Part shown: positions 6,651 through 15,078 of the stretch, one piece after another | Layout: every line of letters begins with the position of its first letter | How positions within the stretch are numbered: position 1 is the first letter of the stretch | DNA from: Bacillota bacterium | GTDB taxonomy: Bacteria > Bacillota > Sulfobacillia > Sulfobacillales > Sulfobacillaceae | NCBI GenBank assembly: GCA_023488565.1 | Contig: JAMDDZ010000146.1 | Location: forward strand, 1 to 23,851 | Reading direction: 5' to 3' | DNA length: 23,851 nt | Program-made: the position numbers and the translations under genes | Notes under the pieces: model-generated | Databases searched by the model: none | The model's input: the letters and a program-made list of their open reading frames with translations, nothing else | What the model was told of the DNA's origin: nothing

Positions 6651-7813
6651 AACACAGGGTTATGGTTACAGGAATCGGCATCGTCAGTGGATTTGGTTTC
6701 GGCACCCGTGTGTTCTGGGATCAATTAAGAAAAAACAAAACAGCGATAAGAACTAGTGGACGAATACGGTCATTAGGATTCGTTACAGGCAAGGCGGCAC
6801 AGGTTCCAGGAATAGAACCGTCTCGAATTTCTCATGGTGGGGACTTGGCTATTAGCCTATCCATACCCGCTATGGCGGAAGCCATCGCTCACGCCGCATT
6901 GACGACCCCTATGCTTCAATCGACAGGCTTGATAGTAGGCACGTCATTGGGTGGCAACGATAGTTTGGCTCGGCATCTCCATGATAAAACCAATTCCCTA
7001 TACCTTGTAGCAACACTGTATGAGCATCTCGCGCGCTTTTTTAGAATCAGCGGGCCGATGTCCATTGCTTCGGCCGCATGTGCCGCAAGCGCTCATGCAA
7101 TTTGTTTAGGTTATGATCTGGTTCAATCAGGTGCCGTTCGAACATGTATCGTGGGCGGGGTTGATCCTCTGGCGGCATTGACCATGGCAGGATTTTCAGG
7201 CCTGAAGGTTGTAAGTAAAGGGGGTGCTCGACCTCTGGATATCACGCGAGATGGTCTCTCTCTGGGAGAAGCCGCGTGTTATTTAGTGTTCGAAGAGAGC
7301 ACTTCGGTCGCCAGTCGGTCCATTAAGCCATTGGCTGAAATTCTAGGATATGGAGCGGCGAACGATGCGTTTCATCCTACATCCCCACATCCCGAAGGAG
7401 TTGGTGCCCAACTGGCAATGGAACGCGCACTGCAGATGGCTACCATTCCTGTGGAGAAGATTGGCTATATCAACCTGCACGGCACAGGCACTGTCATCAA
7501 CGATGCGATCGAATTAAAAGCCGTATCTCGTGTGTTTGGACGTACGACGACACGCCCCGCACTAAGTTCGATAAAAGGAGCCATCGGGCACACACTTGGG
7601 ACAGCGGGAGCGATCGAATTAGCTGCGACGATATTAGGTTTGCAATCGAGAATTTTCCCCGGTACATTTGGACTGTCCAAGCCGCTGAAGGAATCCGAGG
7701 GGTTTGTTGTGTTGCGTCAAGCTACCCCTTTGTCCGAGGTCAATTTAGCTCTTTCGAATTCTTTTGCTTTTGGGGGACACAGTGCTTCAATCGTTGTAGG
7801 AAGGGCGGTGTAA
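6647..7813 (+). CDS. Beta-ketoacyl-ACP synthase, FabF-like (catalytically complete)
   Basis: A 388-residue ketosynthase with all catalytic residues: Cys145 in S-A-A-C-A-A-S-A, His278 in N-L-H-G-T-G-T, Lys310 and His315 in K-G-A-I-G-H-T, and the C-terminal N-S-F-A-F-G-G-H-S. It is predicted to extend an ACP-bound acyl chain by decarboxylative condensation with malonyl-ACP. It starts with GTG in a GTGA overlap with the ACP gene. Its probable partner is the Cys-less ketosynthase-like protein at 4701-5618. It is more like type II aryl polyene or FabF-type synthases than modular polyketide synthases, with no fused domains. Confidence 0.93.
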   Translation: MKHRVMVTGIGIVSGFGFGTRVFWDQLRKNKTAIRTSGRIRSLGFVTGKAAQVPGIEPSRISHGGDLAISLSIPAMAEAIAHAALTTPMLQSTGLIVGTSLGGNDSLARHLHDKTNSLYLVATLYEHLARFFRISGPMSIASAACAASAHAICLGYDLVQSGAVRTCIVGGVDPLAALTMAGFSGLKVVSKGGARPLDITRDGLSLGEAACYLVFEESTSVASRSIKPLAEILGYGAANDAFHPTSPHPEGVGAQLAMERALQMATIPVEKIGYINLHGTGTVINDAIELKAVSRVFGRTTTRPALSSIKGAIGHTLGTAGAIELAATILGLQSRIFPGTFGLSKPLKESEGFVVLRQATPLSEVNLALSNSFAFGGHSASIVVGRAV

Positions 7814-7818
7814 CCAAA

Positions 7819-9138
7819 ATGCCGGATGTCATTGTTGTTGGAGGAGGCGTTTCCGGTCTCAGCGCCGCCTGTTCCCTTGCACACTCGGGAGCCGACGTAC
7901 TTGTGTTGGAGCAACATGCAGTAGTGGGGGGATATTGTTCGATGTTTAAGCGTGGACACACATGGTTCGATGCGGCGGTTCACGTTATTGGCGGATTAGG
8001 GCCCCACGAAGTATTGACAGAACTCTTATCGATGGTGGAGCTCGACTTGGACTGGATCCCGGTTGAACCGTTGTTTGCAACCTACATGCATGGACAGTTG
8101 TACGATGCATGGGATCACACCTTATCCGAGACCCTACGAGAGGGTTTAGTTGCATCGAAGCGGACGAGTCACAAGGTTTCGTTCGAACAGTGGTTAAACC
8201 AGCAATCGAACTTGCAAACCCGTCGAATCCTCCTTGAATCCAGTAGCACTCTATATACGGGAATGCCATCCTCCGAGATATCTGCGTTAGGCGCCCTCTT
8301 GATGTTTGACAGTTATTATCATGGCGGTTTTTATCCCCGAGGGGGTTCGCGGCAATTGCCGGAATCGTTAAAGGCTTATTTAATTCGGCAAGGAAGTACG
8401 GTGAAAACTCGCACACAGGTTACAACCTTATCATTTGACGACGATTCCGGCACATGGACCGTATCAACCACTAAAGGGGATTTCTCAGGTCGTCACGTAA
8501 TTTGGGCAGCGACACCAAACCGCCTTCAACAGCTACTGCCCCTGCAACTCCCCTCTCTTGAACCCGGTCCCACAGCACACATCCTCTATGTTGAGGCTGG
8601 ACCAGATCTCAAAATAGACCCCATCCCGGAGTCCATGCTTTGGAGTACCGACCCTTCAGTCGACCCAGCAAACCATTTATTGGAGTTTCCAGAGGTTCGC
8701 GCTGTCTTATCCATTCCCACCCTAGGAGACCCTTCGTTGTGCCCTTCTGGCCATCACGTGCTGTCCTTTGCCGTTCCATCGGACATGACTCTGGGTCGTT
8801 TGCCAAACAAAAAAGCCTATGCAGAATCGATTATTTCTGCCGTTGAACGGGGGACAGGATGGCGAGTCAAGGATGCGGTAATTCGGTGGGAACTTGCACA
8901 ACCGTCCACGCTGGTGCGATATACAGGGAATTGGAATGGTGCTTTGTATGGTTGGCGCAGATTTCTACCTTATCAGGGCATGCCGACGCGACTACCTTAT
9001 CCTAATTTAATTGGATGTTCTCACTGGGGACGATATGGCCACGGTATATATGGTGTCACTTTAGCAGGCGTTCGAGCGGCAGAAGCCGTGCGTCAACGCC
9101 AACAACCGCCCCACGTGAAAGTGAGGGAAGCTTTATGA
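7819..9138 (+). CDS. FAD-dependent oxidoreductase, phytoene desaturase/carotenoid isomerase-like
   Basis: A 439-residue flavoprotein with an N-terminal dinucleotide-binding fold (V-V-G-G-G-V-S-G-L, residues 6-14, and E31 at the end of the second strand), then V-G-G-Y-C and F-D-A-A-V-H-V-I-G-G. A C-terminal G-x-Y-G-V-T-L-A-G-V-R-A-A FAD-closing motif is present. The layout matches the CrtI / retinol saturase / prolycopene isomerase family. No carotenoid precursor genes are nearby, so the substrate is more likely an acyl or polyene chain made by the operon, on which it could add or rearrange double bonds. That is inference. The gene follows the ketosynthase by 5 nt and overlaps the next gene by 4 nt. 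Confidence 0.82.
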   Translation: MPDVIVVGGGVSGLSAACSLAHSGADVLVLEQHAVVGGYCSMFKRGHTWFDAAVHVIGGLGPHEVLTELLSMVELDLDWIPVEPLFATYMHGQLYDAWDHTLSETLREGLVASKRTSHKVSFEQWLNQQSNLQTRRILLESSSTLYTGMPSSEISALGALLMFDSYYHGGFYPRGGSRQLPESLKAYLIRQGSTVKTRTQVTTLSFDDDSGTWTVSTTKGDFSGRHVIWAATPNRLQQLLPLQLPSLEPGPTAHILYVEAGPDLKIDPIPESMLWSTDPSVDPANHLLEFPEVRAVLSIPTLGDPSLCPSGHHVLSFAVPSDMTLGRLPNKKAYAESIISAVERGTGWRVKDAVIRWELAQPSTLVRYTGNWNGALYGWRRFLPYQGMPTRLPYPNLIGCSHWGRYGHGIYGVTLAGVRAAEAVRQRQQPPHVKVREAL

Positions 9139-9611
9139 GCATTGTGATTCCAGACCATAACTGTTTCGTCGTAGCGCAACCTGCGGAATTCACAAACGCA
9201 CTAGAGGAATTTTCGCGTAACGATCGCCCTGTGATTACCCAAAATGGGGAAACACCGACCGACCTCATGCACTGGACGACTAAGTGGCGAGACGTGCCGG
9301 GGAGCATTTGGCTTTTTACTATTCGTACCGTAGCACTGCAGAGCCTCACGGTCTCTGACGTATCCGCACTGTCCAAGAGTGCTATTCAACGCGTTCGCCG
9401 ACGCATCGTCCCCATCGATGGAAATCAGCATTTAGTGATATTGGGTCCGTGGCAAATTGCGTTTTCCACAGGTTCTCCCATTTATAGATGGGGGGGAGAT
9501 CAAACAGAAGTTATCGAGACATGGGATGTTTTGCGTCAAGCGTTACGGACTAAATCGTTGTTATCTACTCCGGTGGTCTATGCCCCACCTCGTCAAGGGA
9601 GTGAGGGTTAA
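9135..9611 (+). CDS. Unrecognised 158-residue protein of the biosynthetic operon
   Basis: I do not recognise the family. The protein is soluble-looking, with no signal peptide or membrane segment and only one Cys (C10). It is rich in beta-prone stretches such as Q-H-L-V-I-L-G-P-W-Q-I-A-F-S, and it has a Pro-rich C-terminus. It begins in an ATGA overlap with the flavoprotein gene and ends sharing one base with the malonyltransferase-like gene, so it is firmly inside the operon. The start at 9135 is chosen for that overlap and because GAGGGAAG lies upstream. Given the missing dehydratase it could be a divergent tailoring or accessory protein, but no motif supports that. Confidence 0.75.
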   Translation: MSIVIPDHNCFVVAQPAEFTNALEEFSRNDRPVITQNGETPTDLMHWTTKWRDVPGSIWLFTIRTVALQSLTVSDVSALSKSAIQRVRRRIVPIDGNQHLVILGPWQIAFSTGSPIYRWGGDQTEVIETWDVLRQALRTKSLLSTPVVYAPPRQGSEG

Positions 9612-10516
9612 TGAAAACCGTCATGATATTCCCAGGTGTCGGGACGCAATATCCGGCACTCGTTGAGGATTTTCGTGATGTACTTAACGAATATCCCAAA
9701 ATGGCCGGTGAGTTTTCAGAGGTCCTCGGCATTTCGTGGGTGAATCTTCTAGATCATCTCAAAGAATGGGGGCGTCGACCGCGCTACGGAACGGTTATTG
9801 GAATTATTTATGGCATTATGGTCGGCTCGTATTGGATTGAAAGGTTTGGCCGTCCAGACACGTTTACAGGGCTTAGTAATGGCATGTACGTAGCTTGTGC
9901 TCTATCTGGAGCATTATCTCCATTGGATGCGGTTACATTATGCTATCAACGGGGGCTTCTCATTGAGGACCTCAGCACATCAAGGGATATGATGACCGGC
10001 ATCATTGAGGGCATCACGATCTCACAACTGGAAGCCGTGGTAGCAGATGTTCGACCTTACGGCCTAGTGGAAATTACGGGTCACAATACACTGACACAAT
10101 TTGTTGTCGGTGGAACCGTCGATGGTGTCCGTCGTGTGTTGGAACTTGCGGTGGCTCGCCACGCCAGTTTAGTATTGGAGTTGGATTTACCTGTAGCGTT
10201 TCACAGTTCCCACATGCGCGATGTAAATCGCCGTTACGTCCATGAGGTCCTCTCCAAATACACGATATCCGCTTCTAGGGTTCCTATTATTTCTAGCATT
10301 AACGGTGAGATTTTAACGAATTCCTCATTGTTACGTGACCACCTAGCATCCCTTTTAGAGACCCCAGTGCGATTTGTGGAGGTAGTAAACCGCTGTCGTA
10401 ATTTGGGTATTACCGAATGGGTGGTGGGGGGGCCAGGGCGAACGGTGGCTGGGTTGCTGTCGACCACAGACCACGTGACGTTAGCCACACGACTGTCTGA
10501 AGTGAGCAGACCATGA
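9611..10516 (+). CDS. FabD-like (malonyl) acyltransferase
   Basis: A 301-residue protein of the ACP S-malonyltransferase family. It starts with F-P-G-V-G-T-Q (compare F-P-G-Q-G-S-Q) and has the nucleophile Ser89 in G-L-S-N-G, R114 in Y-Q-R-G (the malonyl-carboxylate-binding Arg of FabD), and catalytic His198 in F-H-S-S-H-M. The His usually preceding the nucleophile (GHSxG) is Leu here, and the oxyanion-hole Gln of the first motif is Val. These changes could alter extender choice or lower activity. Predicted to load malonyl (or another acyl group) from CoA onto the ACP at 6366-6650. The start codon overlaps the upstream stop by one base (TAATG). Confidence 0.85.
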   Translation: MKTVMIFPGVGTQYPALVEDFRDVLNEYPKMAGEFSEVLGISWVNLLDHLKEWGRRPRYGTVIGIIYGIMVGSYWIERFGRPDTFTGLSNGMYVACALSGALSPLDAVTLCYQRGLLIEDLSTSRDMMTGIIEGITISQLEAVVADVRPYGLVEITGHNTLTQFVVGGTVDGVRRVLELAVARHASLVLELDLPVAFHSSHMRDVNRRYVHEVLSKYTISASRVPIISSINGEILTNSSLLRDHLASLLETPVRFVEVVNRCRNLGITEWVVGGPGRTVAGLLSTTDHVTLATRLSEVSRP

Positions 10517-11724
10517 AGAACCGCACACTTCCGATGTATTGGACACTTGAAGCCTTGCTTGCCCTCTCGGGATCTTGGTTTTTAGCCGTTATCAACTGGA
10601 CGCTGTACCTCGAATTTCACAGCCTGGTGGTTTTAGGATCGCTGAATGGTTTCATGGCGGGAATCGGATTGTTAAAAGGGGTAGGAGGATCCCTTGGTGA
10701 CCGAGGTTCACGTCACATATGGGTGAGTATCAGCTTAATTCTTCGTGCCGTCGCCGCCATGGTCGCTCTGCTGGACCATCAATTTGTGATTCTCGGCACG
10801 GCGATCCTGTTTTATGCGTTGGCTCAGACGATCATCCGCCCAAATCTCACAGCATCTCTTAACGAAAGCGTCTTAGACGCCCAACGAGCACTTCAAAATC
10901 GCAGGATCTTAGGAATTCACGTGCTAGCTCGCGGTGTAGGGCTTATCTTGTTTATGATCATACCCGTAAGTGCGGTTGTTGGGTATTACACTATCGGGGC
11001 CATCATGGTCTTCACTTCTCTTCTATGGGTGAGCGTTCCTCCCCCGCCTGAACAATCCCCACAATTCCAGGAAGAGTCCGCACCTGTACGCGCATCCGGT
11101 AGTGTTCAGGCGCTCAAACGGATCACGTTGGTATATTGGTCGTTGCCGGGATTCGCACTGTTAAATTGCGCAATGGCTCTAATTACCGGAACCCTACCAG
11201 CACTGACGATCCTTACATTTCACAGTAACCATTGGGTCTACGGTTCTTTCATGGCGACGGCCTTGTTTGCAATGACCATTGGCACGGTGTGGGGACCCCA
11301 CTTAGTATCGCTCATGACACACGCCAGGCTTTATGGTGTAATTTTCGCCCTTCCCATTCTATACGTAGTATGGACGGTAGAACCACATATGTGGATAGCA
11401 TTCATCACGTTAACGCTGTTAGCAACCATAGGAGGGCTACTTTCAGCTTTGATCGTATCCTATGAACAACAGCACGTTGATCCACACTATCGTGGTAGCG
11501 TCACGGGAATTACATCTGGAATCACTGCCGCTGCGGGAGCGATAGGGTCGTTGTTCTTAGTGATTTTTGGGGACTTCTCAGTAACTCACATTGAATTTCT
11601 CATCATTGGAATTTTAACGCTGGCCAGCGGAGTAATTACGACCGCTCTTAAGCGATTTTATGCCTTGCCCAGACTACAATCCAACGAAAGGAGGGAACAG
11701 ATCCATGCGCGTCCTGGACTTTAG
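10513..11724 (+). CDS. Major facilitator superfamily transporter
   Basis: A 403-residue polytopic membrane protein with about 10-12 hydrophobic segments in two halves, split by a Pro/Glu-rich cytoplasmic loop near residues 175-200. The motif G-G-S-L-G-D-R-G-S-R-H (from about 58) matches the MFS loop 2-3 signature G-x-x-x-D-R-x-G-R-R. It starts in an ATGA overlap with the malonyltransferase-like gene and overlaps the CoA-transferase gene by 20 nt. As the only transporter in the operon it most likely exports the product or gives self-protection. The substrate cannot be read from sequence. Confidence 0.88.
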   Translation: MKNRTLPMYWTLEALLALSGSWFLAVINWTLYLEFHSLVVLGSLNGFMAGIGLLKGVGGSLGDRGSRHIWVSISLILRAVAAMVALLDHQFVILGTAILFYALAQTIIRPNLTASLNESVLDAQRALQNRRILGIHVLARGVGLILFMIIPVSAVVGYYTIGAIMVFTSLLWVSVPPPPEQSPQFQEESAPVRASGSVQALKRITLVYWSLPGFALLNCAMALITGTLPALTILTFHSNHWVYGSFMATALFAMTIGTVWGPHLVSLMTHARLYGVIFALPILYVVWTVEPHMWIAFITLTLLATIGGLLSALIVSYEQQHVDPHYRGSVTGITSGITAAAGAIGSLFLVIFGDFSVTHIEFLIIGILTLASGVITTALKRFYALPRLQSNERREQIHARPGL

Positions 11725-12733
11725 CCGGGCTCTAGCGGGTCCCTTATGTGCACGTTTACTGGGGGAGGGAGGGATGGAAGTCTGGAAAATCGAAGATCCC
11801 ACGCATCCTGATCTTGCGCGGACGTGGGGACCATTCTCAGATTCTGGAGAGAGTCTTTATTATTGGGGACTAAACTTCAATAAGACGTTAGTAACGACCC
11901 AACTAGATACGCTTAAGGGGCGGGAGCAGATACGGAAGTGGGTTCGCGAGGCGGATGTCGTAATTGACAATTTCAGGTCATCCACACGTGAGCATCTAGG
12001 TCTTTCCTACGAACGCTTGACGGAGGCCAATCCTCGGCTCATTATGGCATCATTCCAAGCATACCACACAGCATCAGAGCGGCCTGGCCTCGACATTACG
12101 CTGCAAGCCCATATGGGGTTTACACGCAGAACCGCCGATGATGTGCCACAAAGAGTGGCGGTGCCGGCCATAGATATTGTTACGGGAATGCAGGGCGCTA
12201 TCGGCATCCTCCAGGCGCTCACCCGCCGGAACGATACAGGGAGCGGCGACCACCTCGTGTTCTCCCTGGAAACGTCTAGTCTTCTCCTTTTAAATCATTT
12301 AGCGACAGCTTCACTGAACGCCTGTTTAATTAATGCACCGGACCCGATGATGAATCCTGTGATTGTCCCTAATGGACTGTTCGAAACCGGCGACGGGTGG
12401 ATGGCACTTTGTACACCGTCGAACGAATCCTTTCGACGGTTATGTCATGTCTTGCGATTGGATGATATGGCGCTTAAGTACCTTGACTCTACCGCTCGGT
12501 TAAATCACGCTCAGGACGTCACTACCAGTATTAAAGAACGACTCAAAACCCAATCGGCGCAATCGTGGGTAACGGAACTCAAGAGGGTGGGCGTGGTAGC
12601 GGAATTAGTTCGGTCCTTAGAGGATATCGTGTGGGAAAATTACGCCGACCTAATCGTAACGGATCCGGTGGGTCACCGTGTACTTAAAACGAGTCTTTCG
12701 AACCGTGTGATTGACGCAGAAGTAAAACGCTAA
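11705..12733 (+). CDS. Family III CoA-transferase (CaiB/BaiF-like)
   Basis: A 342-residue protein beginning V-L-D-F-S-R-A-L-A-G-P-L-C, with M-E-V-W-K-I-E (24-30), D-V-V-I-D-N-F-R (84-91) and the family's catalytic Asp at 157 in P-A-I-D-I-V-T-G. These are the hallmark motifs of formyl-CoA/carnitine-CoA transferases. At 342 residues it is slightly shorter than the usual ~380-400. AAAGGAGGG (11687-11695) lies 9 nt before the chosen ATG. It is the last gene of the operon. It could supply an activated starter or extender acid, or handle an acyl-CoA intermediate. The acids it exchanges are unknown. Confidence 0.9.
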   Translation: MRVLDFSRALAGPLCARLLGEGGMEVWKIEDPTHPDLARTWGPFSDSGESLYYWGLNFNKTLVTTQLDTLKGREQIRKWVREADVVIDNFRSSTREHLGLSYERLTEANPRLIMASFQAYHTASERPGLDITLQAHMGFTRRTADDVPQRVAVPAIDIVTGMQGAIGILQALTRRNDTGSGDHLVFSLETSSLLLLNHLATASLNACLINAPDPMMNPVIVPNGLFETGDGWMALCTPSNESFRRLCHVLRLDDMALKYLDSTARLNHAQDVTTSIKERLKTQSAQSWVTELKRVGVVAELVRSLEDIVWENYADLIVTDPVGHRVLKTSLSNRVIDAEVKR

Positions 12734-12750
12734 AAAATCGTTGGGATTTC

Positions 12751-12780
12751 CTGGCAACAGCGAAACAGTCATGCTAATAT
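12751..12780 (+). promoter_or_regulatory. Extended -10 promoter of the kinase gene
   Basis: CTGGCA (12751-12756), 18 nt spacer, then TGC-TAATAT (12772-12780), an extended -10 element. Transcription would start about 7 nt downstream, on or next to the kinase ATG at 12787. No Shine-Dalgarno sequence is seen before that ATG, so the kinase message may be leaderless. Confidence 0.55.
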
Positions 12781-12786
12781 AGTGTC

Positions 12787-13977
12787 ATGATTAGAGATAC
12801 ATGGGCATGGATATTCGATGGTATTGTAGGGTTTGCCATTGTGATCAATTTTTTATACATTTATCAACACGGACTGGGCCCCCATGGAATCGACTCGTGG
12901 ATTGCTGGAGTTGCGGTGTTGTTTATGGCGAGCCTCGTGTCTTTACGATTCTTGGTCTACCGCCATTCGACAATGATCGGGCTCCTCGGCCTGTGTGTTT
13001 TTACGACGGGATTAGTGCTATTGTCGTCAACATTCTCGTTCTTATGGTTTGTTGATCTGGGATTGCTTGGTTTTCGGTTAACAACAACATGGATTAAACG
13101 TCTAAGCATCCCCTTGTTGGGATGGACCCTGTGGATACTTGTCTCTCCTTCGTCTAAAATGACGTGGTATTCGATGTCGACTATTCTCATCACATCAGGC
13201 GCTGCATTTGGTTTTGGATGGATGTTACAATTCATCCAAGAGGCCGATTCGCAACGAAAAAGTTTAATCGAGCAAATTTCGCGAGCCAACGATGAGCTAG
13301 CCACTTCAGCCATCCGGGATCGCCAACTAGCAACACTAGAAGAACGAACACGGATTGCGCGCGATCTTCACGATACCGTGGGTAATGCAATAACGACGAT
13401 TACGGTCCAACTAGAAGCATTAACACGATTGGTAAACTCAGGAAAAACGGAGGAATCTCTCAGAGTGTTGACCGAGACTAAGCTGTTTTCAAGGAATGCG
13501 ATGCGTCAGTTGCGCGAATCCGTCACGCAACTACGACGCCCATCAATGTCCATAGAGTCGGAACTACAAGCTAGCTTGTTGTCGGCCAAGCTACGCAATC
13601 AATGGACTGTCCATTGGGATACCGGAACGTGCGACGAACAACTATCGAGCGAATTGAAATATACGATATTACGTATCGGGCAAGAATTGTTCACCAATAT
13701 CGAACGTCATGCTCGTGCGAGTGATGTGTGGGTAACATTACAATGTACCGGAAAGCGCCTGGTTTTTTCGGTACGCGATGACGGTCAGGGGTTTACCCCA
13801 AATCAGATTCCTCCCGGACATTTTGGACTTTTGGGAATCCGAGAACGCCTCGGCCCTTTGCATGGGTCATTGCGGATCGACAGCGCGTTGTGCCGGGGCA
13901 CTACCCTTACCATTGAACTACCATTGACTCCAGAGGATAATTTAACAGACTGGAACAGGGAAGGAGATTCCCCGTGA
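12787..13977 (+). CDS. Membrane histidine kinase, NarL/DesK class
   Basis: A 396-residue sensor. The first ~150 residues hold about five or six membrane helices with short loops and no large extracellular domain. A short coiled coil (150-180) follows, then the HisKA_3 box E-R-T-R-I-A-R-D-L-H-D-T-V-G-N with phospho-acceptor His195. An HATPase domain has E-L-F-T-N-I-E-R-H-A (N box), D-D-G-Q-G-F and G-L-L-G-I-R-E-R. The compact membrane sensor suggests detection of membrane state or of a ligand within the membrane, such as an acylated product. It has its own promoter and no visible ribosome binding site. It overlaps the response regulator gene by 4 nt, forming a standard two-component pair. Confidence 0.92.
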   Translation: MIRDTWAWIFDGIVGFAIVINFLYIYQHGLGPHGIDSWIAGVAVLFMASLVSLRFLVYRHSTMIGLLGLCVFTTGLVLLSSTFSFLWFVDLGLLGFRLTTTWIKRLSIPLLGWTLWILVSPSSKMTWYSMSTILITSGAAFGFGWMLQFIQEADSQRKSLIEQISRANDELATSAIRDRQLATLEERTRIARDLHDTVGNAITTITVQLEALTRLVNSGKTEESLRVLTETKLFSRNAMRQLRESVTQLRRPSMSIESELQASLLSAKLRNQWTVHWDTGTCDEQLSSELKYTILRIGQELFTNIERHARASDVWVTLQCTGKRLVFSVRDDGQGFTPNQIPPGHFGLLGIRERLGPLHGSLRIDSALCRGTTLTIELPLTPEDNLTDWNREGDSP

Positions 13978-14597
13978 CGATCCGGATCCTCATAGCTGAC
14001 GATCAGCCAATCATTCGCCGTGGACTTCAAACGATATTACAGACGGAGCCCGATTTTCTCGTCGTCGGGGAGGCCGCATCCGCCACAGATGCCGTTTCTC
14101 TAGCGGAATCCCTCAAGCCCGATGTGGTCTTAATGGATATCCAAATGCCTCCCTCAAATAGCATTATGGCAATGCGCGAAATCACAGAGCATAGGTGGAG
14201 TCGGGTGATCGTATTGACGACCTTTGATACAGAGGGGAATGTTGTCGAGACACTTAAGGCAGGGGCGTCAGGCTTTTTACTCAAGGATGTGGAGATACCA
14301 GAATTGGCTAAGGCCATTAGGGACGTGGTGGACGGACAAGCCGTTGTTCAGCCGGACCTGATCGCAAGATATTTGCCAGCTTTGATTGCACCCAAACAGC
14401 AGGAAATTTTGACGTCTCGTGAACTGGAAATATTGCGATTGGTGGCAACCGGTAAAACGAACGCTCACATCGCGGAATACTTGTATGTGTCCGAGAGTAC
14501 AATAAAAAATCATCTAACAAACATATTTACCAAGTTAGAAGTACACAATCGGACCGAGGCAATTGACAGGGCGAGGCATCTTCGCCTGTTTCATTAG
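13974..14597 (+). CDS. NarL/FixJ-type response regulator, partner of the adjacent kinase
   Basis: A 207-residue protein with a receiver domain (D9/D10, phospho-acceptor D55 in V-L-M-D-I, Lys104 in L-L-K-D) and a C-terminal LuxR-type helix-turn-helix (T-S-R-E-L-E-I-L-R-L, then L-Y-V-S-E-S-T-I-K-N-H). It starts with GTG in a GTGA overlap with the kinase gene, with AAGGAG (13961-13966) 7 nt upstream. The pair probably controls the cluster or a resistance response, but the target promoter is not evident. Its recognition helix differs from that of the orphan regulator at 1409-2065, so the two probably bind different sites. Confidence 0.93.
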   Translation: MTIRILIADDQPIIRRGLQTILQTEPDFLVVGEAASATDAVSLAESLKPDVVLMDIQMPPSNSIMAMREITEHRWSRVIVLTTFDTEGNVVETLKAGASGFLLKDVEIPELAKAIRDVVDGQAVVQPDLIARYLPALIAPKQQEILTSRELEILRLVATGKTNAHIAEYLYVSESTIKNHLTNIFTKLEVHNRTEAIDRARHLRLFH

Positions 14598-15040
14598 CGT
14601 TATCCACGCAGAGTATCCTCCGCATATTGCGAAATAGCGTCACGTTCCACGAAACTTCGAGAGGCTATGTCGACGCTGCTTTCATGATACCATCCTGCTG
14701 CCCCCCCATAGGTACGGATTTGTCCGCTTTGTGTGGATGGCCTCCGAGCTTGTCCTAGTCTTCGTAGATTTTGCTCTCGTAGCTTTACGTCGTTTTTTGG
14801 CCATTTTCTTAAAAACCTATCCAAAGGGCATGAGATCCATTACCCTGGACTCCTCTGTGGCGAAATTTTATGGTCACGATTTTTGGAGGAATTCGAGGGG
14901 ACGACCGATGACATCCCCATCGATGGCTGCTGGCAGTCATCAGAGTCCTATGGCGGCGATCATCCGGGTTTTCGCGAGGGGGAGATCGGGGTCTCACAAC
15001 CCCACTGCTTGGGATTCGCGCTGAGGCGAATGGCGTCATG
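14598..15040. other. Stretch without a convincing gene downstream of the two-component pair
   Basis: Several short overlapping reading frames exist on both strands, but none has a good ribosome binding site or a recognisable motif, and they contradict each other. On the minus strand the segment around 14600-14770 reads like the end of a protein without a matching start. The most economical view is decayed sequence at the edge of the cluster. Confidence 0.5.
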
Positions 15041-15043
15041 ACG

Positions 15044-15062
15044 ACCCGCTACCGGGTTTTTT
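15044..15062 (+). terminator. Intrinsic terminator-like hairpin
   Basis: ACCCG-ctac-CGGGT followed by a run of six T (15057-15062). The stem is short (5 bp) but GC-rich and directly followed by the T run. It would stop plus-strand transcription coming from the kinase/regulator pair, or from a lost gene in 14.6-15.0 kb. Confidence 0.5.
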
Positions 15063-15078
15063 CGCTGGGTCGCCCCCA

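Noticed and set aside
7819..9138. Carotenoid biosynthesis role for the CrtI-like protein
   Set aside because: No phytoene synthase or prenyl transferase gene is nearby, and the gene is embedded among acyl-chain assembly genes.
14731..15041. Plus-strand frames of 97 and 102 codons and a minus-strand frame in the same place
   Set aside because: They overlap one another in different frames, lack start signals and show no known domain, so none can be preferred.
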